A stretch of 64,000 bases of DNA from Lysinibacillus mangiferihumi (GTDB lineage Bacteria > Bacillota > Bacilli > Bacillales_A > Planococcaceae). The stretch's first letter is position 1. Every line of letters begins with the position of its first letter. Below, piece after piece: positions 8,736-16,724 of this stretch. A program made the position numbers and the translations under genes. The notes beneath the pieces are model-generated. The model worked only from the letters and a program-made list of their open reading frames with translations, did no database searches and was not told the origin of the DNA. Location of the stretch: assembly GCF_003049665.1 (NCBI RefSeq), contig NZ_PYWM01000001.1:124001-188000 (forward strand). Reading direction: 5' to 3'.

Positions 8736-9581
8736 ATGAAAAGTAAAACACTTGTATTAGTATTGACACTAATGTTAGCATTTGCATTCCATGTCAACAT
8801 TGCAAACGCTAGTACTTTTAAAGAAGTAAAGGTAACAGACTCTTCATCTAAGATATATGAAAAAACTGATACTAATTCAAAAGTAATTGGAACTGTGGAA
8901 AAGGGGAAATTTGTTATTTCAATTAGTGAACATAATGATTTTTCTCGTATAATGTATTTAAATAACGAAAATAAAATGATTGATGGTTATATTATTGAAG
9001 ATGCACTTGATGATGCGCCATACACAATTAAAATTGCGAGTTCGAAAAGTGGGTTGGTCGTAAAAGAAACGCCGTCTTTAAAAGGTAAAACTGTTGCGAC
9101 ATTACAAAATAAAATGGTTGTCAAAGATTACGGATCAGTTGGTGATGGTTGGTCCTTTGTCCAGTATGGTAATGTTATTGGCTATGCTGCTACTAATTTT
9201 ATGAGCAATTCACAGCCAACAACTAAATATGTGCTAGCAAGCAGTCTTATTGTTAGAAATATTGCAAGCCCTTCAGGTGTTCAAGTAGGGGAGCTAGCGA
9301 AAAATGAACAAGTAGCTGTTCATTCTACAATTGCTGGCTGGTCGTTCGTAACAACTGCTGATTACGAGGGCTATGTAGTAGATACTTACTTAAGCTCAAA
9401 AAATCCAGCTGCCGCGAGTAAACCAAGTGGCTCTTCAAATGCTAGTAATTCAAATAGCAGTAAAACCTATAAAAATTGTACGGAGCTTCGTAAAGATCAC
9501 CCAAATGGTGTAGGAGCTGACCACCCTGCTTATGCGCCTAAACATGATCGAGACAAAGATGGATGGGCTTGTGAAAGATAA
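8736..9581 (+). CDS. Secreted SH3b-repeat protein with C-terminal excalibur domain
   Basis: 281 residues. A signal peptide ending in NIANA is followed by three bacterial SH3-like repeats (about 28-90, 90-150, 160-220), a Ser/Asn/Pro linker, and a C-terminal excalibur calcium-binding motif with Asp-rich DRDKDGWACER and two Cys. Such proteins sit in the cell wall; the SH3b repeats usually bind peptidoglycan. No enzymatic domain is visible. GGGAGA precedes ATG 8736. It is a single-gene unit with its own terminator; regulation is not apparent. Confidence 0.85.
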   Translation: MKSKTLVLVLTLMLAFAFHVNIANASTFKEVKVTDSSSKIYEKTDTNSKVIGTVEKGKFVISISEHNDFSRIMYLNNENKMIDGYIIEDALDDAPYTIKIASSKSGLVVKETPSLKGKTVATLQNKMVVKDYGSVGDGWSFVQYGNVIGYAATNFMSNSQPTTKYVLASSLIVRNIASPSGVQVGELAKNEQVAVHSTIAGWSFVTTADYEGYVVDTYLSSKNPAAASKPSGSSNASNSNSSKTYKNCTELRKDHPNGVGADHPAYAPKHDRDKDGWACER

Positions 9582-9613
9582 TTTTACTTTAATGAGTAGT
9601 AAATAATAGGATT

Positions 9614-9647
9614 AAAAAAGCGCCTGCCAACATGCAGGTGCTTTTTT
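9614..9647 (+). terminator. Terminator after excalibur protein gene
   Basis: Stem AAAAAAGCGCCTGC / GCAGGTGCTTTTTT with one G-T pair and a 6-base loop. A second hairpin follows at 9721-9763. Confidence 0.85.
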
Positions 9648-9720
9648 AGCTCTACAGTTCGGTATTGAATTATTTAGTGCCTTCCTGTACACACACTTGT
9701 CATATTTTATGTACTTTTTG

Positions 9721-9763
9721 AAAAGCACCTTTTGGGCCTGATTGCCTGAATTGGGTGCTTTTT
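9721..9763. terminator. Second hairpin before lepA
   Basis: Stem AAAAGCACC / GGTGCTTTTT around a 24-base loop. It could act in both directions and insulate lepA from upstream transcription. Confidence 0.5.
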
Positions 9764-9840
9764 GATGCATTGAATTGCAGAAAATAACAAGCATAAATAA
9801 GAGTAACCATTGATTTAACAGCATTTATCCCGTTCTAATG

Positions 9841-9870
9841 TTGTGGTTTGTATATGGTTCATAGTATAAT
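9841..9870 (+). promoter_or_regulatory. Candidate lepA promoter
   Basis: TTGTGG (9841-9846) and TATAAT (9865-9870) are 18 bases apart, 29 bases before the lepA start. Motif match only. Confidence 0.4.
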
Positions 9871-9899
9871 TCATTATAGTTTAATTAGGAGTGGAAGAG

Positions 9900-11726
9900 A
9901 TGAACCGAGAAGCACGATTAAAAAGACAAGAGAACATACGAAATTTCTCTATTATTGCACATATTGACCACGGGAAATCAACGCTTGCTGACCGTATTTT
10001 AGAGCAAACGAAATCACTGACATCCCGTGAAATGAAAGCACAGCTACTCGACTCAATGGATTTAGAGCGTGAGCGAGGCATAACAATTAAGTTAAATGCA
10101 GTCCAATTAAAATATGAAGCCAAAGATGGCGAAGTGTATACGTTCCATTTAATCGACACACCAGGACACGTCGATTTCACATATGAGGTATCACGTAGTT
10201 TAGCTGCTTGTGAGGGCGCTATTTTAGTTGTGGATGCAGCACAAGGCATCGAAGCACAAACGCTGGCTAACGTTTACTTAGCACTTGATAACGATTTAGA
10301 AATTTTGCCAGTTATCAATAAAATTGACTTACCAGCAGCAGATCCAGAACGTGTGCGTCAAGAAGTTGAAGACGTTATCGGTTTAGATGCTTCAGAAGCG
10401 GTATTAGCTTCCGCAAAGGCTGGTATCGGTATTGAAGATATTTTAGAACAAATTGTTGAAAAGGTTCCTGCACCAACAGGCGATCCAGATGCACCATTAC
10501 AAGCACTTATTTTTGACTCTGTATATGATGCCTATAAAGGTGTTATTATTTCCATTCGAATTATGAATGGTACGGTTAAACCTGGCGATAAAATTCGTAT
10601 GATGGCGACAGGTGCAGAATTTGATGTTATTGAAGTTGGCGTACATACTCCGAAAAGTGTGCCACAAAGTGAATTAACGGTTGGAGATGTTGGTTACTTA
10701 ACAGCATCTATTAAAAATGTTGGTGATACGCGAGTGGGGGACACTGTGACATTTGCTAATCGTCCGGCAACAGAGCCATTAGCAGGTTATCGCCGTTTAA
10801 ATCCAATGGTGTACTGTGGATTATATCCAATTGATACAGCTAAGTATAACGATTTACGTGATGCATTAGAAAAATTAGAACTAAATGACTCTGCATTACA
10901 ATATGAACCTGAAACATCACAAGCACTTGGTTTTGGTTTCCGTTGCGGTTTCTTAGGGCTTCTTCATATGGAAATTATTCAAGAACGTATTGAACGTGAA
11001 TTTAACATTGATTTAATTACAACAGCACCATCGGTAATTTATGATGTTTATATGACAGATGGTACGTCCATTAAAGTCGACAACCCATCCTTTATGCCAG
11101 ACCCACAAAAAATTGACCGTGTTGAAGAACCATATGTCAAAGCGACAATTATGGTACCGAATGATTATGTTGGTGCGGTAATGGAGCTTTGCCAAATGAA
11201 ACGCGGTAATTTCATGACGATGGATTACATTGATACGTCACGTGTCAGCATTATTTATGAAATGCCATTATCTGAAATTGTCTACGACTTCTTCGATTAT
11301 TTAAAATCAAATACGAAAGGCTATGCATCATTTGATTATGAGCTAATCGGTTATCAGCCTTCAAAACTAGTGAAGATGGACATTCTACTAAATGCTGAGC
11401 AAGTCGATGCACTAAGCTTTATCGTGCACCGTGACTTTGCTTACGAGCGTGGGAAAGTAATCGTAGAAAAACTTAAAGAATTAATTCCACGTCAACAATT
11501 TGAAGTACCAATTCAAGCTGCAATCGGTCAAAAAATTGTCGCACGTTCGACAATTAAAGCGATGCGTAAAAATGTATTGGCGAAATGTTACGGTGGGGAT
11601 ATTTCTCGTAAACGTAAACTTCTTGATAAACAAAAAGAAGGTAAAAAACGTATGAAACAAGTCGGTTCAGTCGAAGTTCCTCAGGAAGCGTTTATGGCTG
11701 TGCTGAAGATGGACGATAGCAAATAG
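9900..11726 (+). CDS. lepA: Elongation factor 4 (LepA), C-terminus rewritten by prophage
   Basis: 608 residues, normal length. A translational GTPase with G1 [10 protein letters not shown]3 DTPGH and G4 NKID, elongation factor-like domains II, III and V, and the LepA-specific C-terminal domain ending in [13 protein letters not shown]. LepA acts on ribosomes (back-translocation or initiation fidelity). ATG 9900 is chosen over GTG 9891 because AGGAG (9887-9891) is 8 bases upstream. The last codons are the prophage attachment site: after the core at 11704-11718 the final three codons (AGC AAA TAG) come from the phage, while the displaced host end (ACG AAG TAA) lies at 48554-48562. Confidence 0.96.
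   Translation: MNREARLKRQENIRNFSIIAHIDHGKSTLADRILEQTKSLTSREMKAQLLDSMDLERERGITIKLNAVQLKYEAKDGEVYTFHLIDTPGHVDFTYEVSRSLAACEGAILVVDAAQGIEAQTLANVYLALDNDLEILPVINKIDLPAADPERVRQEVEDVIGLDASEAVLASAKAGIGIEDILEQIVEKVPAPTGDPDAPLQALIFDSVYDAYKGVIISIRIMNGTVKPGDKIRMMATGAEFDVIEVGVHTPKSVPQSELTVGDVGYLTASIKNVGDTRVGDTVTFANRPATEPLAGYRRLNPMVYCGLYPIDTAKYNDLRDALEKLELNDSALQYEPETSQALGFGFRCGFLGLLHMEIIQERIEREFNIDLITTAPSVIYDVYMTDGTSIKVDNPSFMPDPQKIDRVEEPYVKATIMVPNDYVGAVMELCQMKRGNFMTMDYIDTSRVSIIYEMPLSEIVYDFFDYLKSNTKGYASFDYELIGYQPSKLVKMDILLNAEQVDALSFIVHRDFAYERGKVIVEKLKELIPRQQFEVPIQAAIGQKIVARSTIKAMRKNVLAKCYGGDISRKRKLLDKQKEGKKRMKQVGSVEVPQEAFMAVLKMDDSK
11685..11726 (+). other. attL, prophage left attachment site (3' end of lepA)
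   Basis: The 42 bases encoding the LepA C-terminus match 48521-48562 at 35 of 42 positions, with an uninterrupted identical core TGAAGATGGACGATA (11704-11718 and 48540-48554). The differences are mostly synonymous, so either copy encodes a functional LepA end. Confidence 0.88.
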
Positions 11727-11774
11727 TAGGTGTATCAAAGGGTTGAACAATTACAATAAAGCCCATCACCTGTT

Positions 11775-11813
11775 TTGCCTGCGAATTGCTTGCGAAATGA
11801 TTTTGCTTGCGAA
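11775..11813. repeat. Three direct repeats TTGCYTGCGAA, candidate integrase arm sites
   Basis: Copies at 11775-11785, 11786-11796 and 11803-11813 lie between the attL core and the integrase gene. Tyrosine integrases of this class have an N-terminal arm-binding domain that recognises short direct repeats at this position. The role is inferred from position and repetition. Confidence 0.55.
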
Positions 11814-11853
11814 AAAAACTTGCCGACCAGCGGCAACTGATCGGCAAGTTTTT
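11812..11853. terminator. Bidirectional terminator between lepA and int
   Basis: Stem AAAAACTTGCCGA / TCGGCAAGTTTTT is A-rich on one side and T-rich on the other, so it can terminate both lepA (plus) and int (minus). Confidence 0.8.
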
Positions 11854-13024
11854 ATTTAATATCATCCAGTGCTCGTTCGAAAATATCGACGGATTCTTTT
11901 TGCATCTTTTCTGTGAGGTGCGAATAAGTGTCGATAGTAATAGCTGACCGGCTATGACCAAGACGAGCCTGGATGTCTTTTATTTTTGCACCGTTTTCCA
12001 TTAACATTGTGGCGTGCGTATGTCGTAATGAATGGAAGTTAAACGGAATTTCGAGTGTTTCTTGTAATTTTCTTGTGTTATATTTCATGCTACTGGGCGT
12101 AAGAGGTTCGCCACTTTCTTTTACACAAACATGATTACTATCAATATAATTTGGTCCATAAAATAATTTATTTTTCTTCATCCAAATATGATGCTCTTTT
12201 AGCAATTTAATAATTGTTGGACCGAGTGGAATAGTTCTTTCACTTGATGTCGTTTTTGTTGAATCGAGTATCCATTTCCCCTTAGAATTTACCATTGCAC
12301 GCTCAACTGTGAGTGTACCTTCGTCAAAATCAATATCTCGCCATAATAAGCCACAAACCTCACTCACACGTAAACCCGTATGTAAACCAATGTGAAACGG
12401 CATATATAATGGCATATCAATCTTTAAATAACCCATTATTTTAATAAGATCGTCACGCTTAATAATTTTCAGGTCTTCTTTAGATACTTTTTTTCGTTGA
12501 CGTTTCGGCATAGCTATATATTGCATGGGATTTTCTTTTAGTAACCCCCAGGGATGTACAGCGTGGCGTAAAGCACTATTCATAACACATCGGAAAATTG
12601 ACATAGATTTTTCGGAATATTCTTCGCGAAATTTATCATTAATCCATGTTTGTAATATCGCTGGTGTTAAATCGCATAATGCTATATCTCCTATTTTGGG
12701 AGCGATATGATTTTTAATAACCATACGATAGTTTTCCTGTGTATTCTCTTTTAAATTAAGTAATACATGTTCAGTAAACCAATACCACATATAATCCTCT
12801 AAAGGCGACTTTGAAGATTCAAAAAAGCGTCCTGTTTCGTCATATTCAGCAAGTGCGGCTGTCAATGCCACTTCTGCTTCGGCCGATGTATCTCCACCAA
12901 CACGTTCTATTCTTTTTCTGTTTCTACCTTTTCGAGCAGGTAAATCAAAGGCATAGTACCATTTGTGGCCACGTTGCCTTACCGATCCTCTTCGTCTTTT
13001 CTTTGTTTTTGATTTTTTCCCCAT
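11852..13024 (-). CDS. int: Phage site-specific tyrosine integrase
   Basis: 390 residues. A basic N-terminal arm-binding region (KKSKTKKRRRGSVRQRG) is followed by a core-binding SAM-like domain (about 70-170) and a catalytic domain carrying R in TGLRVSE, H-x-x-R in HSLRHTHAT, H in LGHS and the nucleophile Tyr in DTYSHL. It catalyses integration and excision at the lepA 3' end, next to which it lies. AAGGAG lies 7 bases upstream of the start (minus strand). It is complete and probably active. Confidence 0.95.
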   Translation of the reverse strand: MGKKSKTKKRRRGSVRQRGHKWYYAFDLPARKGRNRKRIERVGGDTSAEAEVALTAALAEYDETGRFFESSKSPLEDYMWYWFTEHVLLNLKENTQENYRMVIKNHIAPKIGDIALCDLTPAILQTWINDKFREEYSEKSMSIFRCVMNSALRHAVHPWGLLKENPMQYIAMPKRQRKKVSKEDLKIIKRDDLIKIMGYLKIDMPLYMPFHIGLHTGLRVSEVCGLLWRDIDFDEGTLTVERAMVNSKGKWILDSTKTTSSERTIPLGPTIIKLLKEHHIWMKKNKLFYGPNYIDSNHVCVKESGEPLTPSSMKYNTRKLQETLEIPFNFHSLRHTHATMLMENGAKIKDIQARLGHSRSAITIDTYSHLTEKMQKESVDIFERALDDIK

Positions 13025-13095
13025 ACAAATCTCCTTCTGGAGGGAAGAGCAAGACGGCCATCTTGCTCCTTTTTAATTAATTTGCAATTAATATC

Positions 13096-13812
13096 TCAAT
13101 CCAATGAATTAGGAGATATTTGTTGTTGTTCTTTATTCACAAAGCGTTGTAACCGTTGCTGTTCTTCTGTTAATGCTGATTCAATAAACTTGCTAAAGCC
13201 TATTGCATCTTGTTCCGCAAGGTAACGTAAGTAAGTTGCTTTCTCTTTGCTGTTAATAATAAGTGGAGCAAAACCGTGTTGTAATAAAGAATAATTAAGG
13301 ATCATACGTCCAGTACGTCCGTTGCCATCAGCAAAGGGGTGAATACGTTCAAATACAATATGAGCTTCTGCAATACTGACTAATTTTTCTTGTTCAGTAG
13401 CAGCTACCTCTAAACGATAATTCAAATTATCTATCCATTGTTGCATAAGAAGCGGTGTTTCTTGTACGCTGGCTGTCATAAAATCAGCCCCTAGTATGGC
13501 GTTGTCTACCGACTTGAATTGTCCTCTATCATATTGCAAGCGATCCATTAATAAAGCATGAATTTCCTTGATTGTTTGCAAACGAAGTGGTGAATCCTGT
13601 TCAAGTTCTTGTATTAAGTATTGAAAAGCTTGTTCGTGGTTTTTAATTTCGTAAACTTCTCTCAAATCAATACTACGATTGCTTGAAACTTGATTGTGTA
13701 AAATAATCGAGATAGTTTCAGCTAATGTAATCGTATTCCCTTCTAATGCAGACGAATGGTGAGCCAATCGAACAAGAATATCGTCTAGATATTCATTAGG
13801 TAATTTTTTCAT
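13096..13812 (-). CDS. Fic family protein (AMP transferase type, self-inhibited class)
   Basis: 238 residues. The Fic core motif HPFADGNGRTGR starts near residue 158, and the inhibitory helix motif S-x-x-x-E-G (SSALEG, residues 20-25) is present, so this looks like a class II Fic protein whose own N-terminus blocks ATP binding. Such enzymes transfer AMP to Ser/Thr/Tyr hydroxyls of targets. ATG 13812 is chosen (GGAAG 9 bases upstream); a TTG at 13863 would add 17 residues and overlap the small gene upstream. It lies between integrase and repressor, so it is likely expressed in the lysogen. Confidence 0.85.
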   Translation of the reverse strand: MKKLPNEYLDDILVRLAHHSSALEGNTITLAETISIILHNQVSSNRSIDLREVYEIKNHEQAFQYLIQELEQDSPLRLQTIKEIHALLMDRLQYDRGQFKSVDNAILGADFMTASVQETPLLMQQWIDNLNYRLEVAATEQEKLVSIAEAHIVFERIHPFADGNGRTGRMILNYSLLQHGFAPLIINSKEKATYLRYLAEQDAIGFSKFIESALTEEQQRLQRFVNKEQQQISPNSLD

Positions 13813-13846
13813 GCGATTCACTTCCTTCTTGTCTAATCGACTCTTA

Positions 13847-14017
13847 TCAAAGATTAAAGTCAAAGTCTTTTAAAGTTTCACGTATCGTTTCTTCAGTTGA
13901 TGGTTGGTCTAAATTAGACTGACGATTAACTAAAAACTCTGTGAAGTCGAATACAGACTTTTTATCGCTTTCAGATAACTGATTAAATAACTGTAATAAT
14001 CTGAAATCTTCACTCAT
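13847..14017 (-). CDS. Small acidic helical protein upstream of fic, possible partner
   Basis: 56 residues starting MSEDFRLLQLFNQLSE and ending LKDFDFNL, acidic and predicted helical. It ends 34 bases before the fic start on the same strand, so the two are probably co-transcribed. Its size and amphipathic helices resemble short toxin-antitoxin partners, but there is no motif that proves this. Its weak ribosome-binding site (GAAGGG, about 12 bases away) makes the exact start uncertain. It could also be an independent phage gene. Confidence 0.55.
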   Translation of the reverse strand: MSEDFRLLQLFNQLSESDKKSVFDFTEFLVNRQSNLDQPSTEETIRETLKDFDFNL

Positions 14018-14057
14018 TGCAATTTAATTCCCTTCTTATTTCCAAGTTTGAATTTCC

Positions 14058-14558
14058 TTAACTTGTTTCGCGCCTTTGTAAAGCTGATAACGTTTGTACC
14101 TTTTTCTCTGCTTCCAGCTCTTGTCGGTAACGTTCTAGCTCTGCATCGATTTCATCTTCATCAGTAGTAGAGGCTATTTCAGAGCGTTGTTGAATAATAC
14201 TCTCTATTTTTTGTACAATAGCTTTTCGCACTTCCGAATCAAGCTCCATATATCCACGCATGATAGCAATCTCTAATTCACTGAGATTGCTTTTTTTAAT
14301 TTGTTCATCAAATGAAAAAGTAGCAGGCTGGATAAAAATTTCCCCTTCGCCCGTACGTAACCAGTGTTCGTTAACGTTGAACTCTGCGCAAATGATTTTA
14401 ATTGTACGCTCGCTAACAACACGATTCCCTTTTTCCATATATGATATGGCCCCTTTGGTCATTTGTATGTGTTGACCGAAATCTTCCATAGTCATATCAA
14501 ATTCATGCTTGCGTAAATAATTAACCCTTTCATTGATAGACAATTCCTTGTAATCCAA
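14058..14558 (-). CDS. CI-like XRE-family repressor
   Basis: 166 residues. An N-terminal helix-turn-helix of the XRE type (about 10-65: MTMEDFGQHIQMTKGAISYMEKG) is followed by a helical, charged C-terminal half without a LexA-like peptidase motif. A TTG start at 14558 is chosen because GGAGG lies 7 bases upstream; the longer frame to 14612 has no such site. Divergent from the early operon, it is the likely lysogeny regulator. Without an autocleavage domain, induction may work through another route, for example an ImmA-type antirepressor, which I do not see here. Confidence 0.85.
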   Translation of the reverse strand: MDYKELSINERVNYLRKHEFDMTMEDFGQHIQMTKGAISYMEKGNRVVSERTIKIICAEFNVNEHWLRTGEGEIFIQPATFSFDEQIKKSNLSELEIAIMRGYMELDSEVRKAIVQKIESIIQQRSEIASTTDEDEIDAELERYRQELEAEKKVQTLSALQRRETS

Positions 14559-14599
14559 TACTATCCCTCCTTTCTTAATAGTTATATTAGCGTAAAAAA

Positions 14600-14677
14600 G
14601 TAATCTGTGCAAACATTTTAAGAAACATTTTGTTGACTTAGATTAAAAAATGGTGTTATTATGTAATCACAGTAAAC
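14600..14677. promoter_or_regulatory. Repressor-early promoter switch region
   Basis: A plus-strand promoter is visible: TTGACT (14633-14638), an 18-base spacer, TATTAT (14657-14662). Around it are a 9-base direct repeat AAACATTTT (14611-14619, 14623-14631) and two related 15-mers of form GTAATCNNNNNAAAC (14600-14614, 14663-14677). These are candidate operators for the divergent repressor; the assignment is by position. Confidence 0.5.
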
Positions 14678-14710
14678 AATGAAATTTATTAGGATTTATA
14701 GCTAAACACA

Positions 14711-14730
14711 ACGGTAGCGACGTTAATTGA
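14711..14730 (+). repeat. Copy 1 of a 20-base early-region repeat
   Basis: ACGGTAGCGACGTTAATTGA, upstream of the first early gene. It matches 15468-15487 at 18 of 20 positions. Confidence 0.5.
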
Positions 14731-14751
14731 ATTTGAAAGGTGGTGGCGAAC

Positions 14752-14919
14752 ATGGCAGACATCATATACAACATGGATGAAAAAACTGATTGGGAACAAT
14801 TAGAGGTTTTGTTGAAACAATTAGAACCGCACGAAAAAGAGCGAGTTTTCGGTTTTGTTGAAGGGGCTTTATTCCTAAAACAATTCAAACAAGAGCAGAA
14901 GAAAAACGAAACTGCATAA
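14752..14919 (+). CDS. Small phage early protein, unknown
   Basis: 55 residues starting MADIIYNMDEKTDWEQ, helical and rich in Glu/Lys. First gene of the early operon, with AAAGGTGG about 10 bases upstream. No recognisable domain. Co-directional with the excisionase-like gene that follows. Confidence 0.65.
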   Translation: MADIIYNMDEKTDWEQLEVLLKQLEPHEKERVFGFVEGALFLKQFKQEQKKNETA

Positions 14920-14971
14920 TGAATGGGATACGAAGCTGTTACGCCTAGCATTCGGAAAAAGGGGGGCAAAT

Positions 14972-15205
14972 ATGGAACTGTTAACAATAAAAGAAGTTGC
15001 TGGTCAATTAAAAACTAATCCAAATACTGTCTATACACTGATTAAAGCGGGCTTAATCCGCCCGTTGAAGTTAGGTCGATTAAAGGTAAGTGAAGCGGAG
15101 TTAGTCTCGTTTATTAACCGAAATGTCGGAATGGATATTACTGATCCCTTTAATCCAAAAGAGATAGATATTGCAACAGAAGCTGTGGAAGGCGCTGAAA
15201 ATTGA
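14972..15205 (+). CDS. Excisionase-like helix-turn-helix protein
   Basis: 77 residues. The N-terminal 50 form the MerR-like winged helix seen in excisionases and HTH_17 proteins: LTIKEVAGQLKTNPNTVYTL followed by IRPLKLGRLKVSEAEL. The C-terminal tail is acidic. It probably binds phage DNA, either as Xis or as an early regulator. AAAAAGGGGGG precedes ATG 14972. It lies early in the lytic operon rather than next to int. Confidence 0.75.
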   Translation: MELLTIKEVAGQLKTNPNTVYTLIKAGLIRPLKLGRLKVSEAELVSFINRNVGMDITDPFNPKEIDIATEAVEGAEN

Positions 15206-15527
15206 AAGTGCATAGTGGTAAATGAACGAAATGGAGAAGTACAAGCACATAAGACGTTTGCGAGTACGAAAAAAGCTCGCTCACGTCAAGCGGTTTGTAA
15301 TAGTAAGGGTTGGTTAGCCTAGTCCTCTAAGTGGGGAATTTACAAGCTGCTTGATGTGAAGTCATTACATAAAGAACATCATAAGAAATTTCACATACAT
15401 AAAAAACACAATAAAGCGCTGTGATACCGAGCCAATGACGGTATAGTCGGAACTTATAGCTGATATGACGGTAGCAACGTTAATTAATCAAATATTTAAT
15501 ATTCAGAATGGAAGGTGAATTGTCCAA
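15206..15527 (+). other. Early-region gap with one short open frame
   Basis: 322 bases. A frame from GTG 15215 (about 35 codons, ending TAG near 15322) encodes AHKTFASTKKARSRQAV but has no clear ribosome-binding site, so I do not call it a gene. The last part holds copy 2 of the 20-base repeat (15468-15487). Confidence 0.4.
15468..15487 (+). repeat. Copy 2 of a 20-base early-region repeat
   Basis: ACGGTAGCAACGTTAATTAA, 41 bases upstream of the gene at 15528. See 14711-14730. Confidence 0.5.
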
Positions 15528-15818
15528 ATGGAAGGCAATGTGCAAATTTCAATTAAAGATTTTGATGATTTACGAGAAAGAGCTGATGGATTTGAAAGAA
15601 AATTTAAGAATTTAGTGAAATCGCTTAATGCGTGTACGGTTGAGGTTCAAGATCATGAAGTTGATGCTGATTCAGATGAGTGGATACAAATTATCTCAAT
15701 TGATGCAGAAAGAGCTTTGAAACTAGTAGCTCCATATGGTGTTGAGTTTATAGATGAAAAAGATATATTGCAGTTTGTCAATATGGATAACGTAAAGATT
15801 GGAGCGGAGCCAGAATGA
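15528..15818 (+). CDS. Phage early protein, unknown
   Basis: 96 residues. The N-terminal half is a predicted coiled coil (SIKDFDDLRERADGFERKFK), the C-terminal half is acidic. GGAAGGTG lies about 10 bases before ATG. It overlaps the next gene by 4 bases (ATGA), so translation is probably coupled. I do not recognise the family. Confidence 0.7.
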   Translation: MEGNVQISIKDFDDLRERADGFERKFKNLVKSLNACTVEVQDHEVDADSDEWIQIISIDAERALKLVAPYGVEFIDEKDILQFVNMDNVKIGAEPE

Positions 15819-16168
15819 TTGAACAACTACAGCGAGCTTACACACAAGGCTTAAAAAATCTAGTATTCGTGGATTTCGAAAATAAAAACATTATTGGAAG
15901 CGTAGTGACATTGGAATTAGAGCTAAGTAAAGAAAGAGCCTGTGGACAGGACTTAATAACAGCTATGAATCTACATTTTTCCAATGAGGATTACGATTCA
16001 GCACAAGAGTGTGCAGAGGTTTTAGTAGAGAGAATAGATTACATCAAACGCTTAGAGGGTCAAATAAAAGAACAGCGTCGAAACAAATTATTTGATATTG
16101 CTAATCAATTAAATAAGCAAGGGAAAATCGGAGAGGTTGTGCATTTTAATGCAAATCAGAGTTTATGA
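15815..16168 (+). CDS. Phage early protein, unknown, helical
   Basis: 117 residues, mostly helical and charged, with a short beta region at the start (NLVFVDFENKNIIGSVV). It begins inside the stop codon of the preceding gene. No known domain is recognised. It is likely an accessory protein of the early operon. Confidence 0.68.
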   Translation: MIEQLQRAYTQGLKNLVFVDFENKNIIGSVVTLELELSKERACGQDLITAMNLHFSNEDYDSAQECAEVLVERIDYIKRLEGQIKEQRRNKLFDIANQLNKQGKIGEVVHFNANQSL

Positions 16169-16300
16169 CATAAAAAAACTGCTTAATCGTTGGAGCGACT
16201 AAACAGCACTTTAAACCTAGGAAATTTATCTTATCGACATTATATCAAGAAGTGGAATGTGTGTCTAGCAAACTCAACAAATAAAAAAGGGGGAAATTTT

Positions 16301-16456
16301 GTGAAACAAGGTCGCAATTTAACAAGACAGCAAAAAATCTATATAGCAAGTTTTCGTTTTAATCCTAATAACTGGCTTATAAGTAAAAAGGAAGCTGATA
16401 GATGGTTGATTATTCATCGAGAAACAGGTCGATCTCGAACTATTCCAGCACCATAA
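16301..16456 (+). CDS. Small DUF6906-like phage protein
   Basis: 51 residues starting (GTG) MKQGRNLTRQQKIYIASF, then NPNNWLISK and HRETGRSRTI. This LTxxQK...NPxNWL...HRxTG pattern is what I recall for the small phage family DUF6906; function unknown. The frame extends upstream to 16190, but GGGGGAAA lies just before GTG 16301, so the short form is preferred. Confidence 0.7.
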   Translation: MKQGRNLTRQQKIYIASFRFNPNNWLISKKEADRWLIIHRETGRSRTIPAP

Positions 16457-16495
16457 ACAAGCTTCCTAATTGAAAAAAGCACGACAAAAAAGGAA

Positions 16496-16523
16496 GCCTT
16501 TGTGGGAAGTCACAAGGGCTTTT
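16496..16523 (+). terminator. Terminator before the rep-par module
   Basis: Stem GCCTTTGTG / CACAAGGGC (one G-T pair) with a 6-base loop is followed by TTTTATA. Confidence 0.6.
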
Positions 16524-16534
16524 ATAAAGACCAA

Positions 16535-16634
16535 TAAAAAAAAGCCGTATCAACTCTGAACAGTTAAAACGGCTCGTTTGACTATTGCCAAACACCTTAT
16601 TGCTAGTATAGCAACCTTCATGGCAAACAGTCAA
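16535..16634. repeat. Hairpin plus large nested dyad upstream of rep, candidate origin
   Basis: A first hairpin AGCCGT (16543) / ACGGCT (16569) is flanked by A8, so it looks like a minus-strand terminator. It is followed by a nested dyad: TTGACT (16578) with AGTCAA (16629), GCCA (16587) with TGGC (16621), GCTA (16602) with TAGC (16609), all centred near 16606. Rolling-circle origins often have such a cruciform near the rep gene, which starts 90 bases downstream. Origin function is inference. Confidence 0.45.
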
Positions 16635-16724
16635 TTAGCGTCCTTGTAATGAATATTAGATTTACGACGAAACTCTAAATTTAACAAGGATACTAGATTA
16701 TTAACACATCGGGAGAGAATAGCC

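Noticed and set aside
13868-13885. GTTTCACGT, half of the chromosomal parS sequence
   Set aside because: Only one half matches and it is in the coding sequence of the small gene upstream of fic; no full parS is seen.
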